Shown in pieces: positions 1 to 7,133 of a stretch of DNA of 13,097 bases. The stretch covers positions 1 to 13,097 of the forward strand of contig NZ_NPDU01000099.1 of NCBI RefSeq assembly GCF_002811985.1. Reading direction: 5' to 3'. Each line of letters begins with the position of its first letter. Position 1 is the stretch's first letter. The translations under genes were made by a program, and so were the position numbers. Source of the DNA: Leptospira adleri (GTDB taxonomy: Bacteria; Spirochaetota; Leptospiria; Leptospirales; Leptospiraceae). Below the pieces are notes generated by a model. The model saw nothing but the letters and a program-made list of their open reading frames with translations. It did not search any database and was not told the DNA's origin.

Positions 1-118
1 TCTTGGCGAACTTGACCCAAATCGCGCTTCCGTTTGTATGATTTTTCTTAAGCCAATTCTCCCATTCTTTCCCGTTTTTGAAATGAAGAACGGGAATGTC
101 TTTGAAAAATTCTTTCAT
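1..118 (-). CDS. YdeI/OmpD-associated family protein, 5' part only (runs off the left edge)
   Basis: An open frame begins with ATG at 118-116 and stays open for 39 codons to the edge. The translation starts MKEFFKDIPVLHFKNGKEW and continues ENWLKKNHTNGSAIWVKFAK. The pattern of a short hydrophobic strand (VLHF), a K-EW--WL helix, KNH and then a W-KFAK strand matches, from memory, the N-terminus of the YdeI/OmpD-associated ('bacteriocin-protection') family. The biochemical role of that family is poorly defined. Only six bases separate this ATG from the stop of the upstream PIN toxin gene, so the two are probably co-transcribed. No strong Shine-Dalgarno sequence is visible. The family call rests on about 39 residues; the rest of the protein is outside the window. 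Confidence 0.6.
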   Translation of the reverse strand, partial: MKEFFKDIPVLHFKNGKEWENWLKKNHTNGSAIWVKFAK

Positions 119-124
119 GGATTG

Positions 125-559
125 TTAAGCGACAATGACTTCCAGATGTTCTTTACCGCTCGCCACCGACCTGAAAGGAATCTTAGAATCGAACGTCGCA
201 AACTTTAATTTGTGATGAACGCTCAAAGCCAAAAGATAAACGTCCGTCAATCGTTTGGAAGCGACAAATCCGAATTTTAAAAACAAAGCGGGAGAATCGA
301 TGGATATATCGTCGGGAACGAACTTGTGACCTTTCACTTTTAAAAGAGAATGAAGAATCTCCGATACGACTTCGACTCCGCCCGGACTCCCCGGATAAGA
401 TTTGCTGCTCATAATTCTTACGAGCGCGTTTTGAGTGATCGGAGAAGTAGCCCATCCTCTTCTCGACTTCTGATCAAACCAATTCCAGGCTGCTTCGTGG
501 AACGTATGATTGGAGTCGCTGAGGGCGATCAAAACATTCACATCCAAAAGATAAGCCAT
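125..559 (-). CDS. vapC: VapC-type PIN-domain toxin (probable ribonuclease)
   Basis: This 144-residue protein is a single PIN domain of the usual length. Known VapC toxins are Mg2+-dependent endoribonucleases that cut tRNA or rRNA and stop growth when the antitoxin is lost. Visible landmarks are LLDVNVLIAL at 4-13 with the first metal-binding Asp6, RRGWATSPITQNALVRI at 33-49, LTDVYLLALS at 104-113 with Asp106, and FATFD at 120-124 with Asp124. The layout resembles the 'Mtu_PIN' subfamily. The second acidic position, often Glu in a T-E-N/L-G motif, is Gln43 here, a substitution I recall in close relatives. The ATG lies one base after the antitoxin stop codon. A GAGGAA stretch at the end of the antitoxin gene can serve as ribosome-binding site. 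Operon structure and start are convincing; the RNA target cannot be predicted. Confidence 0.85.
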   Translation of the reverse strand: MAYLLDVNVLIALSDSNHTFHEAAWNWFDQKSRRGWATSPITQNALVRIMSSKSYPGSPGGVEVVSEILHSLLKVKGHKFVPDDISIDSPALFLKFGFVASKRLTDVYLLALSVHHKLKFATFDSKIPFRSVASGKEHLEVIVA

Positions 560-560
560 T

Positions 561-815
561 CTAAACTTCTTCCTCTTTGAGTTGGTTGATCAATTCGTTC
601 GTGACTTTGATTCCTTTCTTCTTTGGAAGCACGGGCCAGCCGTATCGATTGGATTCGAATTTTTCGGAGGCTTTGATTTTCGAGTGTTCTTCTTCCATCT
701 TCAAATTGTGTTCCAATGCGGTAATGATCAAGACCCTCATGGAAACGCCTCGTTCCGCGGCCTTTATTTTCGCCTGTTTGTAAAGAATGTCCGGAATTTC
801 TAAGGTAGTTTTCAC
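561..815 (-). CDS. vapB: VapB-type ribbon-helix-helix antitoxin
   Basis: This 84-residue protein has an N-terminal ribbon-helix-helix DNA-binding domain: the strand MKTTLEIP at 1-8, helix ILYKQAKIKAAERG at 10-23, the turn VSM, then helix RVLIITALEHNL at 27-38. A charged linker follows, and then a tail with YGWPVLP at 58-64 and a Lys/Glu-rich end that in this family wraps the toxin and blocks its active site. It is expected to neutralise the PIN toxin encoded one base downstream and to repress its own operon. The only start that preserves the strand is GTG at 815-813: the frame has no upstream ATG and meets a TGA at 848-846. No Shine-Dalgarno sequence precedes this GTG, because the preceding bases form a palindrome. 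Subfamily naming is approximate. Confidence 0.82.
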   Translation of the reverse strand: MKTTLEIPDILYKQAKIKAAERGVSMRVLIITALEHNLKMEEEHSKIKASEKFESNRYGWPVLPKKKGIKVTNELINQLKEEEV

Positions 816-838
816 ATATTTATGGGGCCATAAATATG
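815..838. promoter_or_regulatory. Perfect 24-bp palindrome, probable operator of the vapBC operon
   Basis: CATATTTATGG (815-825) and CCATAAATATG (828-838) are exact reverse complements separated by two bases (GG). The palindrome includes the first base of the antitoxin GTG start codon (815). Ribbon-helix-helix antitoxins typically bind inverted repeats in their own promoter as dimers of dimers, so autoregulation is the natural reading. The position would let a bound repressor block transcription. In RNA, the same bases could pair and hide the start codon. The palindrome is seen directly; protein binding is inferred. Confidence 0.6.
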
Positions 839-960
839 GAACCGATCAAGCAAAATTTCCGCGAAAAAAAATCATTTTGAAAAAAATTAAGGGACGAAAG
901 GTTGAAAACGCGACCGACGAAGGCGCCCGAGGTGGGAAAAAGTTTAAGGCAGGAAGTACA
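839..960. other. Intergenic region between the DASS transporter and the vapBC operon
   Basis: These bases separate the transporter stop codon from the vapBC palindrome. They must hold the vapBC promoter if that operon is transcribed independently. Read on the minus strand they contain runs of T but no G+C-rich stem followed by a T tract that I would call an intrinsic terminator. I cannot pick a convincing -35/-10 pair. No coding potential is recognised on either strand. Confidence 0.4.
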
Positions 961-2352
961 TTAGAGAAATAGAAAGTATCCGATCAAAGTCAAAAGAAGT
1001 CCGAAAAGACCGACCGGCAACCCCGCTTTGATCATGTCTCTGATTTCAAAACCGCCGACTGCGTAGGCGATGGCGTTCGGAGGCGTGCTTACGGGAAGAG
1101 ACATCGCAAGAGAGGCCGACAAGGCGATTCCGAGACAAACTTCCAAAAGGTAAGCCTCCGATCCCGGAAGAATAATAACCGAAAGCGGAAAAGCGAAAGG
1201 AACCAAAAGATTTGTGGCGGCCGTATTGGACATAAAGGTGCTCAGAAGAAGGGCCAAAATACAAAGCAAAAATAACACGCTAATTGCATATTCCGGTTTT
1301 GTAATAGGTTTTAGAATGTCCGAAAACCAAAGACTCATCCCGCTCTGTTGCAGACCGACTCCGATCGCGATACCTCCGGCGATCAAAAGAAGCACGGACC
1401 ACTCCAAAGAATTGATATCTTTTTCGTTTAGAATTCCGAAAGCGGGAAAAAGAATAAGAGGTAATAGCGCAATAACTCCCGCGGGGATACCGTGCAAATT
1501 TTCGGTAAACCAAAGAAGGACCGTTCCCAAAAAAATAATCGCGGCGGTTCTAAAAGAATAGGAGCCGGTTCCACCTTCCGGCTCCGGAAATTCCACCACC
1601 AATTCCAAGGAACCGTCTTCGGGAAAAAGTTTTAAAAGGAGAAACCATGCGAACAAGATTAAAATGACGACTAACGGAACGGCGAACATCATCCAGGTTC
1701 CGAAAGAAACCGAAATCCCTTGCTGCCTCAAAAGACTCATCGCGATGATATTTGGCGGCGAGCCGATCGGAGTACCGACTCCGCCGATATTCGCCGCGAA
1801 TGGAATTCCCAACAACAACGCCTTGCGAAACGGCTCTTTTTCCGGGAGAATCCGAAACAAAGGATAAGACAACGCGATCATCATAGAAGTCGTTGCCGTA
1901 TTGCTCATCCACATGGATATAAAACCTGTTGTAAACATAAAACCGAGAAGAACCTGACCGCTTTTTACTCCGAATTTTCGAATGACCCTATTGGCGAGAA
2001 AACGATCCAAGCCTGTCTTCACGCTCGCTTTTGCTAATACGAAACCGCCTAAAAAAAGTATGATCGAGGAATCTGCGATGGAGGAGAGAAAAACGGAAGG
2101 TAAGGGATTCTTACCCGGATTGAATTGGAACAGAGGTAGTCCGAGAGGATTGGCGAAAAAGATAATCTCTAAAAAAAGGATGAGAATGGAAGTCGCATAT
2201 CCGGGAATCGGCTCCATTACCCAAAACACCGCTGCGAGAGTGAATATGCTGAGCATCACCGAAACCGAAAAAGGAACCCCCAGCCACAATTGAACGAGAA
2301 ACAAGCCGCTCAAACAAAGAAGAAGGATGAGAATTGGAATCGGTTTTTTCAT
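961..2352 (-). CDS. DASS/SLC13 family anion (dicarboxylate or sulfate) transporter
   Basis: This 463-residue, very hydrophobic protein has many membrane segments and the inverted-repeat architecture of the divalent anion:Na+ symporter family. Each half carries the family's Ser-Asn-Thr motif: SNTATT at 150-155 and SNTAATNLLVP at 375-385. Each SNT is followed by a second loop motif, GTPIGSPPN at 193-201 and PVSTPPNAIAYA at 420-431. In structurally known relatives such as VcINDY these elements bind Na+ and the carboxylate substrate. Full length for the family. The ATG at 2352 has a good Shine-Dalgarno sequence six bases upstream. It starts 52 bp after the last glycosyltransferase gene and may be read through from the sugar operon, but nothing ties it to O-antigen synthesis. 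Substrate (C4-dicarboxylate, citrate, sulfate or other) cannot be settled from sequence alone. Confidence 0.88.
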   Translation of the reverse strand: MKKPIPILILLLCLSGLFLVQLWLGVPFSVSVMLSIFTLAAVFWVMEPIPGYATSILILFLEIIFFANPLGLPLFQFNPGKNPLPSVFLSSIADSSIILFLGGFVLAKASVKTGLDRFLANRVIRKFGVKSGQVLLGFMFTTGFISMWMSNTATTSMMIALSYPLFRILPEKEPFRKALLLGIPFAANIGGVGTPIGSPPNIIAMSLLRQQGISVSFGTWMMFAVPLVVILILFAWFLLLKLFPEDGSLELVVEFPEPEGGTGSYSFRTAAIIFLGTVLLWFTENLHGIPAGVIALLPLILFPAFGILNEKDINSLEWSVLLLIAGGIAIGVGLQQSGMSLWFSDILKPITKPEYAISVLFLLCILALLLSTFMSNTAATNLLVPFAFPLSVIILPGSEAYLLEVCLGIALSASLAMSLPVSTPPNAIAYAVGGFEIRDMIKAGLPVGLFGLLLTLIGYFLFL

Positions 2353-2358
2353 ACAATA

Positions 2359-2365
2359 CTTTCCT
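2359..2365 (-). promoter_or_regulatory. Strong Shine-Dalgarno sequence of the DASS transporter
   Basis: Minus-strand AGGAAAG lies six bases before the ATG at 2352. It is one of the clearest ribosome-binding sites in a window where most are weak, and it fixes the start of the transporter. Confidence 0.6.
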
Positions 2366-2404
2366 AATATGCCTGGTCTTTACGTTTAAAAAAATCCGCG
2401 CCGT

Positions 2405-3262
2405 TCAAAGCCACTTCCAACCGAACTTATTGAAAAAACGGAACGCAGAAGTTACAAAAAGGCGAATATGCAAAAAACCTTTTTTAGAGGAGTTGCCGCC
2501 TTTATGATAAATTTTGATCTCAGGAAAATAATCTTTTCGGTTTAAACGCATCGATAAATCGAAATCCTCAAAATACAAAAAGAAACTTTCGTCAAAACCG
2601 CCTATCTTCCGCAGAGATTCGGTTTTTGCGAAGATAAAACAACCGCTGACAAGGGGGACCGATTTTTGAGTTAGCTGCCAATCCTTTTCCCGAAGATCGT
2701 AGGAATCCAGACGTTTATGAAAGAATTTCCTTATAAAATTAGGAGCGAAAGCTCTCAAAAATAAAACAAAAACCGTAGGATAGGATTTAACAAGAAACTG
2801 AAGATCGTCAAAATCGACTTCCTTTCCAAAACTCTCCCAATTTAAAACCGCGGGAACGACGGCGTCGCAGTTAGGATTCTCTTTTAAATAACGAATGCAA
2901 AGTTCGATCGTCTGCGGAATCATCTTGATGTCCGGATTCAATATAAGGTGGAACTTTGTTTTGGATTCTAAGATGGAACGGTTATTGGCCGCGCCGTAAC
3001 CCAGATTCTCCGGAAAATGAAGGTATCGAAAATGGATTTTAGTTTTTTTGAGTTTCTGATTCGACTTCAGTTCTTCTAAAATTTCGGAAGCGTTTTCACC
3101 GTAAGTCGGGGAATTGTCGATCAGATCTATGAAAAAATCAAATCGATCGGATTCTTCTTTGCTCTGATAGAGAAGCGAAGACATAAGAGAATCTAAAGAT
3201 TCTTTCAAAACGTCCAAGTTGGGTTTATAGATAACGATGGAGACTGTAAGTCCGGAAATCAA
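2405..3262 (-). CDS. Family 2 glycosyltransferase, rhamnosyltransferase-like
   Basis: This is a GT-A fold glycosyltransferase of about 285 residues, resembling WbbL-type rhamnosyltransferases. Landmarks are the N-terminal strand VSIVIYKP at 7-14, DNSPTYGEN at 49-57, ENLGYGAANN at 85-94, the metal/nucleotide-binding LNPD at 108-111, and GGFDESFFLYFEDFDLSMRL at 221-240 with the putative catalytic ED at 232-233. It probably transfers a deoxyhexose to lipid-linked O-antigen at the inner face of the cytoplasmic membrane. The start is a TTG at 3262: no ATG occurs nearby in frame, and GAGGA lies six bases upstream. It begins 20 bp after the preceding glycosyltransferase gene, in the same transcript. 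All core motifs are intact. Donor and acceptor are not predictable. Confidence 0.85.
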   Translation of the reverse strand: MISGLTVSIVIYKPNLDVLKESLDSLMSSLLYQSKEESDRFDFFIDLIDNSPTYGENASEILEELKSNQKLKKTKIHFRYLHFPENLGYGAANNRSILESKTKFHLILNPDIKMIPQTIELCIRYLKENPNCDAVVPAVLNWESFGKEVDFDDLQFLVKSYPTVFVLFLRAFAPNFIRKFFHKRLDSYDLREKDWQLTQKSVPLVSGCFIFAKTESLRKIGGFDESFFLYFEDFDLSMRLNRKDYFPEIKIYHKGGNSSKKGFLHIRLFVTSAFRFFNKFGWKWL

Positions 3263-3268
3263 AATGGA

Positions 3269-3273
3269 TCCTC
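3269..3273 (-). promoter_or_regulatory. Shine-Dalgarno sequence supporting a TTG start
   Basis: Minus-strand GAGGA ends six bases before the TTG at 3262. With no in-frame ATG close by, it decides the start of the glycosyltransferase gene. Confidence 0.55.
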
Positions 3274-3282
3274 GATCAGATT

Positions 3283-4188
3283 CTAATTCTGGGATATTAA
3301 GTTTTTATAAAATGAGGATTTTTTTCCGGTGATTCCATCGAAAATTCCCCAAAGAATGTGACGATACGTTTCCAAAACGGAACCGGATAAAGAAGGAAGG
3401 ATCCAAAATCGAAGAAACGTTTTGATAAACACTTCCAATTTAAACCGAAATGGGATATGAGACATTTTGCATATAAGAATTCCGTTTCGAAATAAAAAGT
3501 ACCAGCGGAAAGGAGAATGGATCGCGACCGAAAATAATCCTAAGATCTTTTTCGATTCGTTCCCGATCGAATGTCTCATAGTAGCTTCGCAAACCACGCA
3601 GTGAACGTAATCCTTTGAACCTGCCCGAAAACACCATTCGTAATCCAGATAGTCGATGAAAAATTTATCGTAGAAGAATCCGACTTCGTCCAAGACTTCC
3701 GTCCGATAAAAACTTCCGGACGTGATTAAAAAGGATTTCTCATCGATCCCTTTTGCGTCCTCTTTTATTCCATAAATATTACGTTTTTTGATAGTATCAA
3801 AAATATTAGGACCAAAGGAAGCGATTTTTCTTCCTATAAATCCTCCGGATTCTTCCTTTTGAACCGTATCGAGAAATATTCCGATCGCATCCGATTCCAG
3901 ATAACTATCCTGATCAAACAACCAGACGTGAGAATATGACTTTTCCTTTGCGAATTCGATCCCTCGGTTCAGGGCAAAACCGAGTCCTAAATTTTCCCGG
4001 TTTTCCAGAACAAAATTTGGTTTTCGAATTTTTGAGCGAATGAGATCGATATTTTTCGAGCCGTTATCCACGACTACGACGGGAACTTTCTTTTGATTCA
4101 AATTGAGAATCAGATCGAGAGTGGAATCAAACCGGGGATTAAAAGTGACGATAACCGCAATCGGAGTGAATGATCTTGCCATATTCAT
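3283..4188 (-). CDS. Family 2 glycosyltransferase, rhamnosyltransferase family
   Basis: This 301-residue protein matches the layout of the RfbF/WbbL-like rhamnosyltransferases. Landmarks are PIAVIVTFNP at 9-18, VVVVDNGS at 37-44, ENLGLGFALNRGI at 65-77, the metal-binding LFDQDS at 90-95, ITSGSFYR at 155-162, and FIDYLDYEWCFRA at 177-189 with the catalytic-site acidic pair. A hydrophobic, basic C-terminal part may contact the membrane. It probably adds rhamnose, whose donor is made by the upstream rfbCDBA genes. The ATG at 4188 overlaps the TGA of the upstream broken glycosyltransferase gene as ATGA, and a second ATG lies two codons further in. Codons for residues 259-269 (RFWILPSLSG) lie in a 33-bp segment found again, inverted, in the broken upstream gene. 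This copy is in the natural frame and looks like the original. Confidence 0.87.
   Translation of the reverse strand: MNMARSFTPIAVIVTFNPRFDSTLDLILNLNQKKVPVVVVDNGSKNIDLIRSKIRKPNFVLENRENLGLGFALNRGIEFAKEKSYSHVWLFDQDSYLESDAIGIFLDTVQKEESGGFIGRKIASFGPNIFDTIKKRNIYGIKEDAKGIDEKSFLITSGSFYRTEVLDEVGFFYDKFFIDYLDYEWCFRAGSKDYVHCVVCEATMRHSIGNESKKILGLFSVAIHSPFRWYFLFRNGILICKMSHIPFRFKLEVFIKTFLRFWILPSLSGSVLETYRHILWGIFDGITGKKSSFYKNLISQN
3382..3414 (+). repeat. 33-bp perfect inverted repeat, copy 1 (inside intact glycosyltransferase)
   Basis: The plus strand starts ACCGGATAAAGAAGGAAGG and ends ATCCAAAATCGAAG. It is base-for-base the reverse complement of 4830-4862. Matching stops abruptly at both ends. In this copy the minus strand codes for part of the C-terminal region of the rhamnosyltransferase-like protein, in frame, so it is probably the source copy. 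Confidence 0.9.
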
Positions 4189-5106
4189 TTTTTGCGAAAT
4201 GGAGAAAGTAGATCCCGGTTCATCAAAAGCAAAAGAGCGCTCGAAGAAATCGTCTTATTCTTCCGAAAACGGATTCTTTTTAAAATCAATCCCGGAAGAT
4301 ATCTTAAAAAGGAAAAAGGAACAAGCAGAATTTTAGGACTCGTGAACAAGGAATGAAAGAATACGCTCGCGGAAAAAAATAAAAAGTGATGAAATAGAAA
4401 ACGAATGATAAGCGACAAAGGCATATTCTTCCAATAAACGATCAACGCATTTCGTAAACCGTAATACAGAGAAAAAGAACTCCTTTCTTTTGTGGATCCG
4501 AATCCGTGATGAAACACTTTGACATTCGGGGTAAAAAGGACCCGTTCCCCCAAGAGCCGCGCGCGAAAACTTAGGTCCACGTCTTCCATATAACAAAAAA
4601 AATCGGAATCAAAGCCGCCTAACGTTTCCCAAAGAGCGGTTCTGATCGCCATCGCGCCTCCGCACGCGGAGAAGATTTCCGATTCCTTCAAATATTCCGC
4701 ATTGAGTTTTCGTTTGTAACCCCTTCTCCACGCGGCGCCGGAAACGTGATAGACGTCTCCCGCCCCGTCCACCAATCCGCTTTCGTCCTCTTTCAGCATC
4801 AAAAAGGAAACGATCGAAAAATCCCTCCCCTTCGATTTTGGATCCTTCCTTCTTTATCCGGTCCGACTTCGGCGCGATCCTGCTCGCCTCGTTATTACCG
4901 CCCGCAAATCCGAGATTTAGATCGTGAATATGGATCGTCCTTTGTTTTTTCCTTTTGATATCAGCAAGAATCTCGGCGGTATGATCCTGAGAGTGATTGT
5001 CCCAAATCACCCAATTCCAGTTAGGCGGTAAATTCATAGACGCATCCAAGGCCTGGATATATTTTTCGGAATTGTATGTGATCGTTAAAATATTATAATA
5101 TACCAT
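4185..5106 (-). pseudogene. Broken family 2 glycosyltransferase (frameshift and lost DxD segment)
   Basis: Two pieces of one family 2 glycosyltransferase lie in different frames. The N-terminal piece starts at ATG 5106 and reads YYNILTITYNSEKYIQAL, VIWDNHSQD at 33-41 and NLGFAGGNNEASRIAPKS at 64-81, then loses all resemblance. The C-terminal piece resumes in another frame just left of 4830 with DFSIVSFLML, DGAGDVYHVSGAAWRRG, ACGGAMAIR, LGGFDSDFFCYMEDVDLSFRAR (catalytic ED) and a hydrophobic end, stopping with TGA at 4187-4185. Between them the stretch that should carry the metal-binding NPD/DxD motif, roughly 15-25 residues by family comparison, is missing. A 33-bp inverted copy of downstream sequence (4830-4862) stands in its place. 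The frame change is +1, with no shared open frame across the junction. A TTG or ATG start at 4802/4799 could express only a C-terminal piece. The gene is probably inactive. An assembly error is the main alternative. Confidence 0.85.
4830..4862 (-). repeat. 33-bp perfect inverted repeat, copy 2 (at the break in the pseudogene)
   Basis: This is the exact reverse complement of 3382-3414, 33 of 33 bases, with no flanking similarity. It begins immediately after codon 81 plus one base of the broken glycosyltransferase gene and ends just before sequence that again codes for the family, in another frame. It therefore marks the lesion itself rather than merely lying near it. Confidence 0.9.
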
Positions 5107-5198
5107 AATAGGAGCGGATTATTTCTAAAAATATTCCTCGTCATAAAACAGGGACCGACCCGAATCGATTTCCGGATCTTTAATATAGAGATACGATT
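5107..5198 (-). other. Intergenic gap between rfbA and the broken glycosyltransferase gene
   Basis: This 92-bp AT-rich gap is larger than most junctions in the operon. I see no intrinsic terminator and no clear promoter. The broken gene's ATG at 5106 has no Shine-Dalgarno sequence, and its frame is closed upstream by stop codons. Confidence 0.35.
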
Positions 5199-6083
5199 TC
5201 AGTAAAACTTTTCGTTGAGAATTTTAATCAAATATTGTCCGTACGCGTTCTTTTTTAAGGGTTCTATCAATTCTTCCAATTGTGAGGCGTTGATAAACCC
5301 TTTGCGAAAGGCAATTTCCTCGGGACAGGCCACTTTTAAACCCTGACGTTTTTCAATCGTTTCGATAAACACCGACGCTTCCAAAAGGGATTCGTGAGTT
5401 CCGGTGTCAAGCCACGCGTATCCGCGGCCCATCACCTGAACGTCCAACTTTCCGCTTTCTAAATAAACGCGATTTACATCCGTGATTTCCAATTCTCCTC
5501 TGGGGGATGGTTGGATGGACTTCGCGATTTCGACTACCTGATCGTCGTAAAAATACAAACCGGTGACCGCATAACTCGACTTAGGTTTTGCCGGCTTCTC
5601 TTCGATAGAAATCGCGCGACGACTTGAATCGAACTCCACTACTCCGTATCTTTCCGGATCATGGACCGGATACGCAAAAACGGTCGATCCGGATTCTTTT
5701 TTAGAGGCGTCCCGAAGAAGTTCGGAGAGCTCGTGACCGAAATAGATATTATCTCCAAGTATCAAAACGGAAGGATGGCCGTTCACGAAATTTTCGCCGA
5801 TAAGATAGGCTTGCGCAAGTCCTCCCGGATCGGGTTGAACCGCGTATTCGATTTCGAGTCCCCAGCGTTTTCCATCACCTAAAAGTTCTCGATACATCGG
5901 CGTCGCTTGCGGAGTTGAAATGATGAGAATCTCCCTGATTCCGGCCAACATCAAGGTGGTAAAAGGATAATAGATCATCGGTTTATCATAAACCGGAAGA
6001 AGTTGTTTAGAAACGACGTGAGTGACGGGATAAAGTCGCGTACCCGATCCGCCTGCAAGGATGATTCCTTTTCTAGATTTCAT
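5199..6083 (-). CDS. rfbA: Glucose-1-phosphate thymidylyltransferase
   Basis: This enzyme (RfbA/RmlA) makes dTDP-glucose and pyrophosphate from dTTP and glucose-1-phosphate, the first step of dTDP-L-rhamnose synthesis in the cytoplasm. The 294-residue length is normal. The nucleotide-binding signature GGSGTRLYP is at 11-19, followed by [16 protein letters not shown] at 25-40 with the conserved Lys26. [10 protein letters not shown] is at 83-92, [10 protein letters not shown] at 107-116 with metal-binding Asp111, and further family motifs are [16 protein letters not shown] and [13 protein letters not shown]. The ATG at 6083 directly follows the TAA of rfbB (TAAATG, no gap), which implies translational coupling. 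It is the last of four consecutive rhamnose-pathway genes. Confidence 0.97.
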   Translation of the reverse strand: MKSRKGIILAGGSGTRLYPVTHVVSKQLLPVYDKPMIYYPFTTLMLAGIREILIISTPQATPMYRELLGDGKRWGLEIEYAVQPDPGGLAQAYLIGENFVNGHPSVLILGDNIYFGHELSELLRDASKKESGSTVFAYPVHDPERYGVVEFDSSRRAISIEEKPAKPKSSYAVTGLYFYDDQVVEIAKSIQPSPRGELEITDVNRVYLESGKLDVQVMGRGYAWLDTGTHESLLEASVFIETIEKRQGLKVACPEEIAFRKGFINASQLEELIEPLKKNAYGQYLIKILNEKFY

Positions 6084-7133
6084 TTAACGTGTCTCGTATT
6101 GATTGTGATAATATTCTTTGTATGCGCCGGAAAGAATTTCTTTCCACCACGATTCGTTGTTCAGATACCACTGAACGGTTTCTCTCAGCGCCGACTCAAA
6201 ACTCGACTCTGGCTTCCAACCTAGTTCCTTTTCAATCTTCGAAGGATCTATCGCATAACGGAAATCGTGTCCCGGCCTATCCTTCACATACTGAATCAGC
6301 TGAGAATGAGGAGCGCCGGATGGATGCAACTCGTCCATGATATTACAGATGGATTGAACGATTTCGATATTCTTCTTTTCGTTGCGGGTTCCGATATTGT
6401 AGGTTTCGCCCGGAGCGCCTCCAAAAAGCGCGACGCTAAGCGCCCTGCAATGATCTTTAACGTATAACCAATCTCTAATATTTTTTCCGTCTCCGTAAAC
6501 AGGCAAAGGTTTACCGTGAAGACAGTTCAGGATCATAAGCGGAATCAGCTTTTCGGGAAAGTGATAAGGCCCGTAGTTATTGGAACAATTGGTCGTTACC
6601 ACCGGCATCCGGTAGGTGTGAAAATAGGAACGAACTATATGATCGGAGCCGGCCTTGGACGCGGAGTAAGGAGAATTCGGCGCATAAGGAGTTTCCTCCG
6701 TAAAAAATCCCGTTTCGCCTAACGTTCCAAACACTTCATCGGTGGAAACGTGAAGAAATTTTTTACCTTCGAAACCGTCCTTCCATTGAAGGCGAGCCGC
6801 GTCCAAGAGATAGAACGTGCCGAGGACGTTCGTCTTGATAAATTCTTCCGGTCCCGAAATGGAACGATCGACATGGCTTTCAGCCGCAAAATGCGCGATA
6901 AAATCGAATGAATCGTTTTGAAAGACGGAAGTCACTTCGTCTTTTACCGCAATATCGGCTTTGATGAATTTAAAACGAGGATCATTTTTCCAGCGATCCA
7001 GGCTTTTCAGATTTCCCGCGTAAGTCAGCTTGTCTAAAACAAAAACGCGATAGTCTTTCGTGTCTTCTAAAATCTGATGAACAAAGTTGGAGCCGATAAA
7101 CCCGGCTCCTCCGGTTACTAAAATATTTTTCAT
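6084..7133 (-). CDS. rfbB: dTDP-glucose 4,6-dehydratase
   Basis: RfbB/RmlB converts dTDP-glucose to dTDP-4-keto-6-deoxyglucose using bound NAD+, the second step of the pathway. The 349-residue protein is an extended short-chain dehydrogenase/reductase. It has the NAD-binding GGAGFIGSN at 8-16, [11 protein letters not shown] at 81-91, HVSTDEVFG at 128-136 with the dehydratase acid pair Asp132-Glu133, and the catalytic YSASK at 156-160. [17 protein letters not shown] follows at 182-198, and RDWLYVKDH lies further on. All active-site residues are present. Its ATG overlaps the TGA of rfbD as ATGA, and its own stop touches the ATG of rfbA. Confidence 0.97.
   Translation of the reverse strand: MKNILVTGGAGFIGSNFVHQILEDTKDYRVFVLDKLTYAGNLKSLDRWKNDPRFKFIKADIAVKDEVTSVFQNDSFDFIAHFAAESHVDRSISGPEEFIKTNVLGTFYLLDAARLQWKDGFEGKKFLHVSTDEVFGTLGETGFFTEETPYAPNSPYSASKAGSDHIVRSYFHTYRMPVVTTNCSNNYGPYHFPEKLIPLMILNCLHGKPLPVYGDGKNIRDWLYVKDHCRALSVALFGGAPGETYNIGTRNEKKNIEIVQSICNIMDELHPSGAPHSQLIQYVKDRPGHDFRYAIDPSKIEKELGWKPESSFESALRETVQWYLNNESWWKEILSGAYKEYYHNQYETR

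Noticed and set aside
787..972. Plus-strand reading frame covering the gap between vapBC and the transporter
   Set aside because: The translation is lysine-rich and low in complexity, overlaps the ends of two well-supported minus-strand genes and shows no recognisable domain.
3382..4862. The 33-bp inverted repeats as ends of an insertion sequence or as sites of an invertible switch
   Set aside because: No transposase or recombinase lies between or beside them. The intervening DNA is ordinary glycosyltransferase coding sequence in the expected orientation, and no target-site duplication is visible.
4800..4870. Programmed ribosomal frameshifting or transcript slippage joining the two glycosyltransferase pieces
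   Set aside because: There are T5 runs near the junction and one base less would merge the frames, but the DxD segment would still be absent and 33 bp of foreign sequence would remain, so no functional enzyme would be restored.
5084..5143. Short minus-strand reading frame beginning MTRNIFRNNPLLLWY
   Set aside because: It is about 19 codons long, has no Shine-Dalgarno sequence, overlaps the start of the broken glycosyltransferase gene and resembles nothing known.
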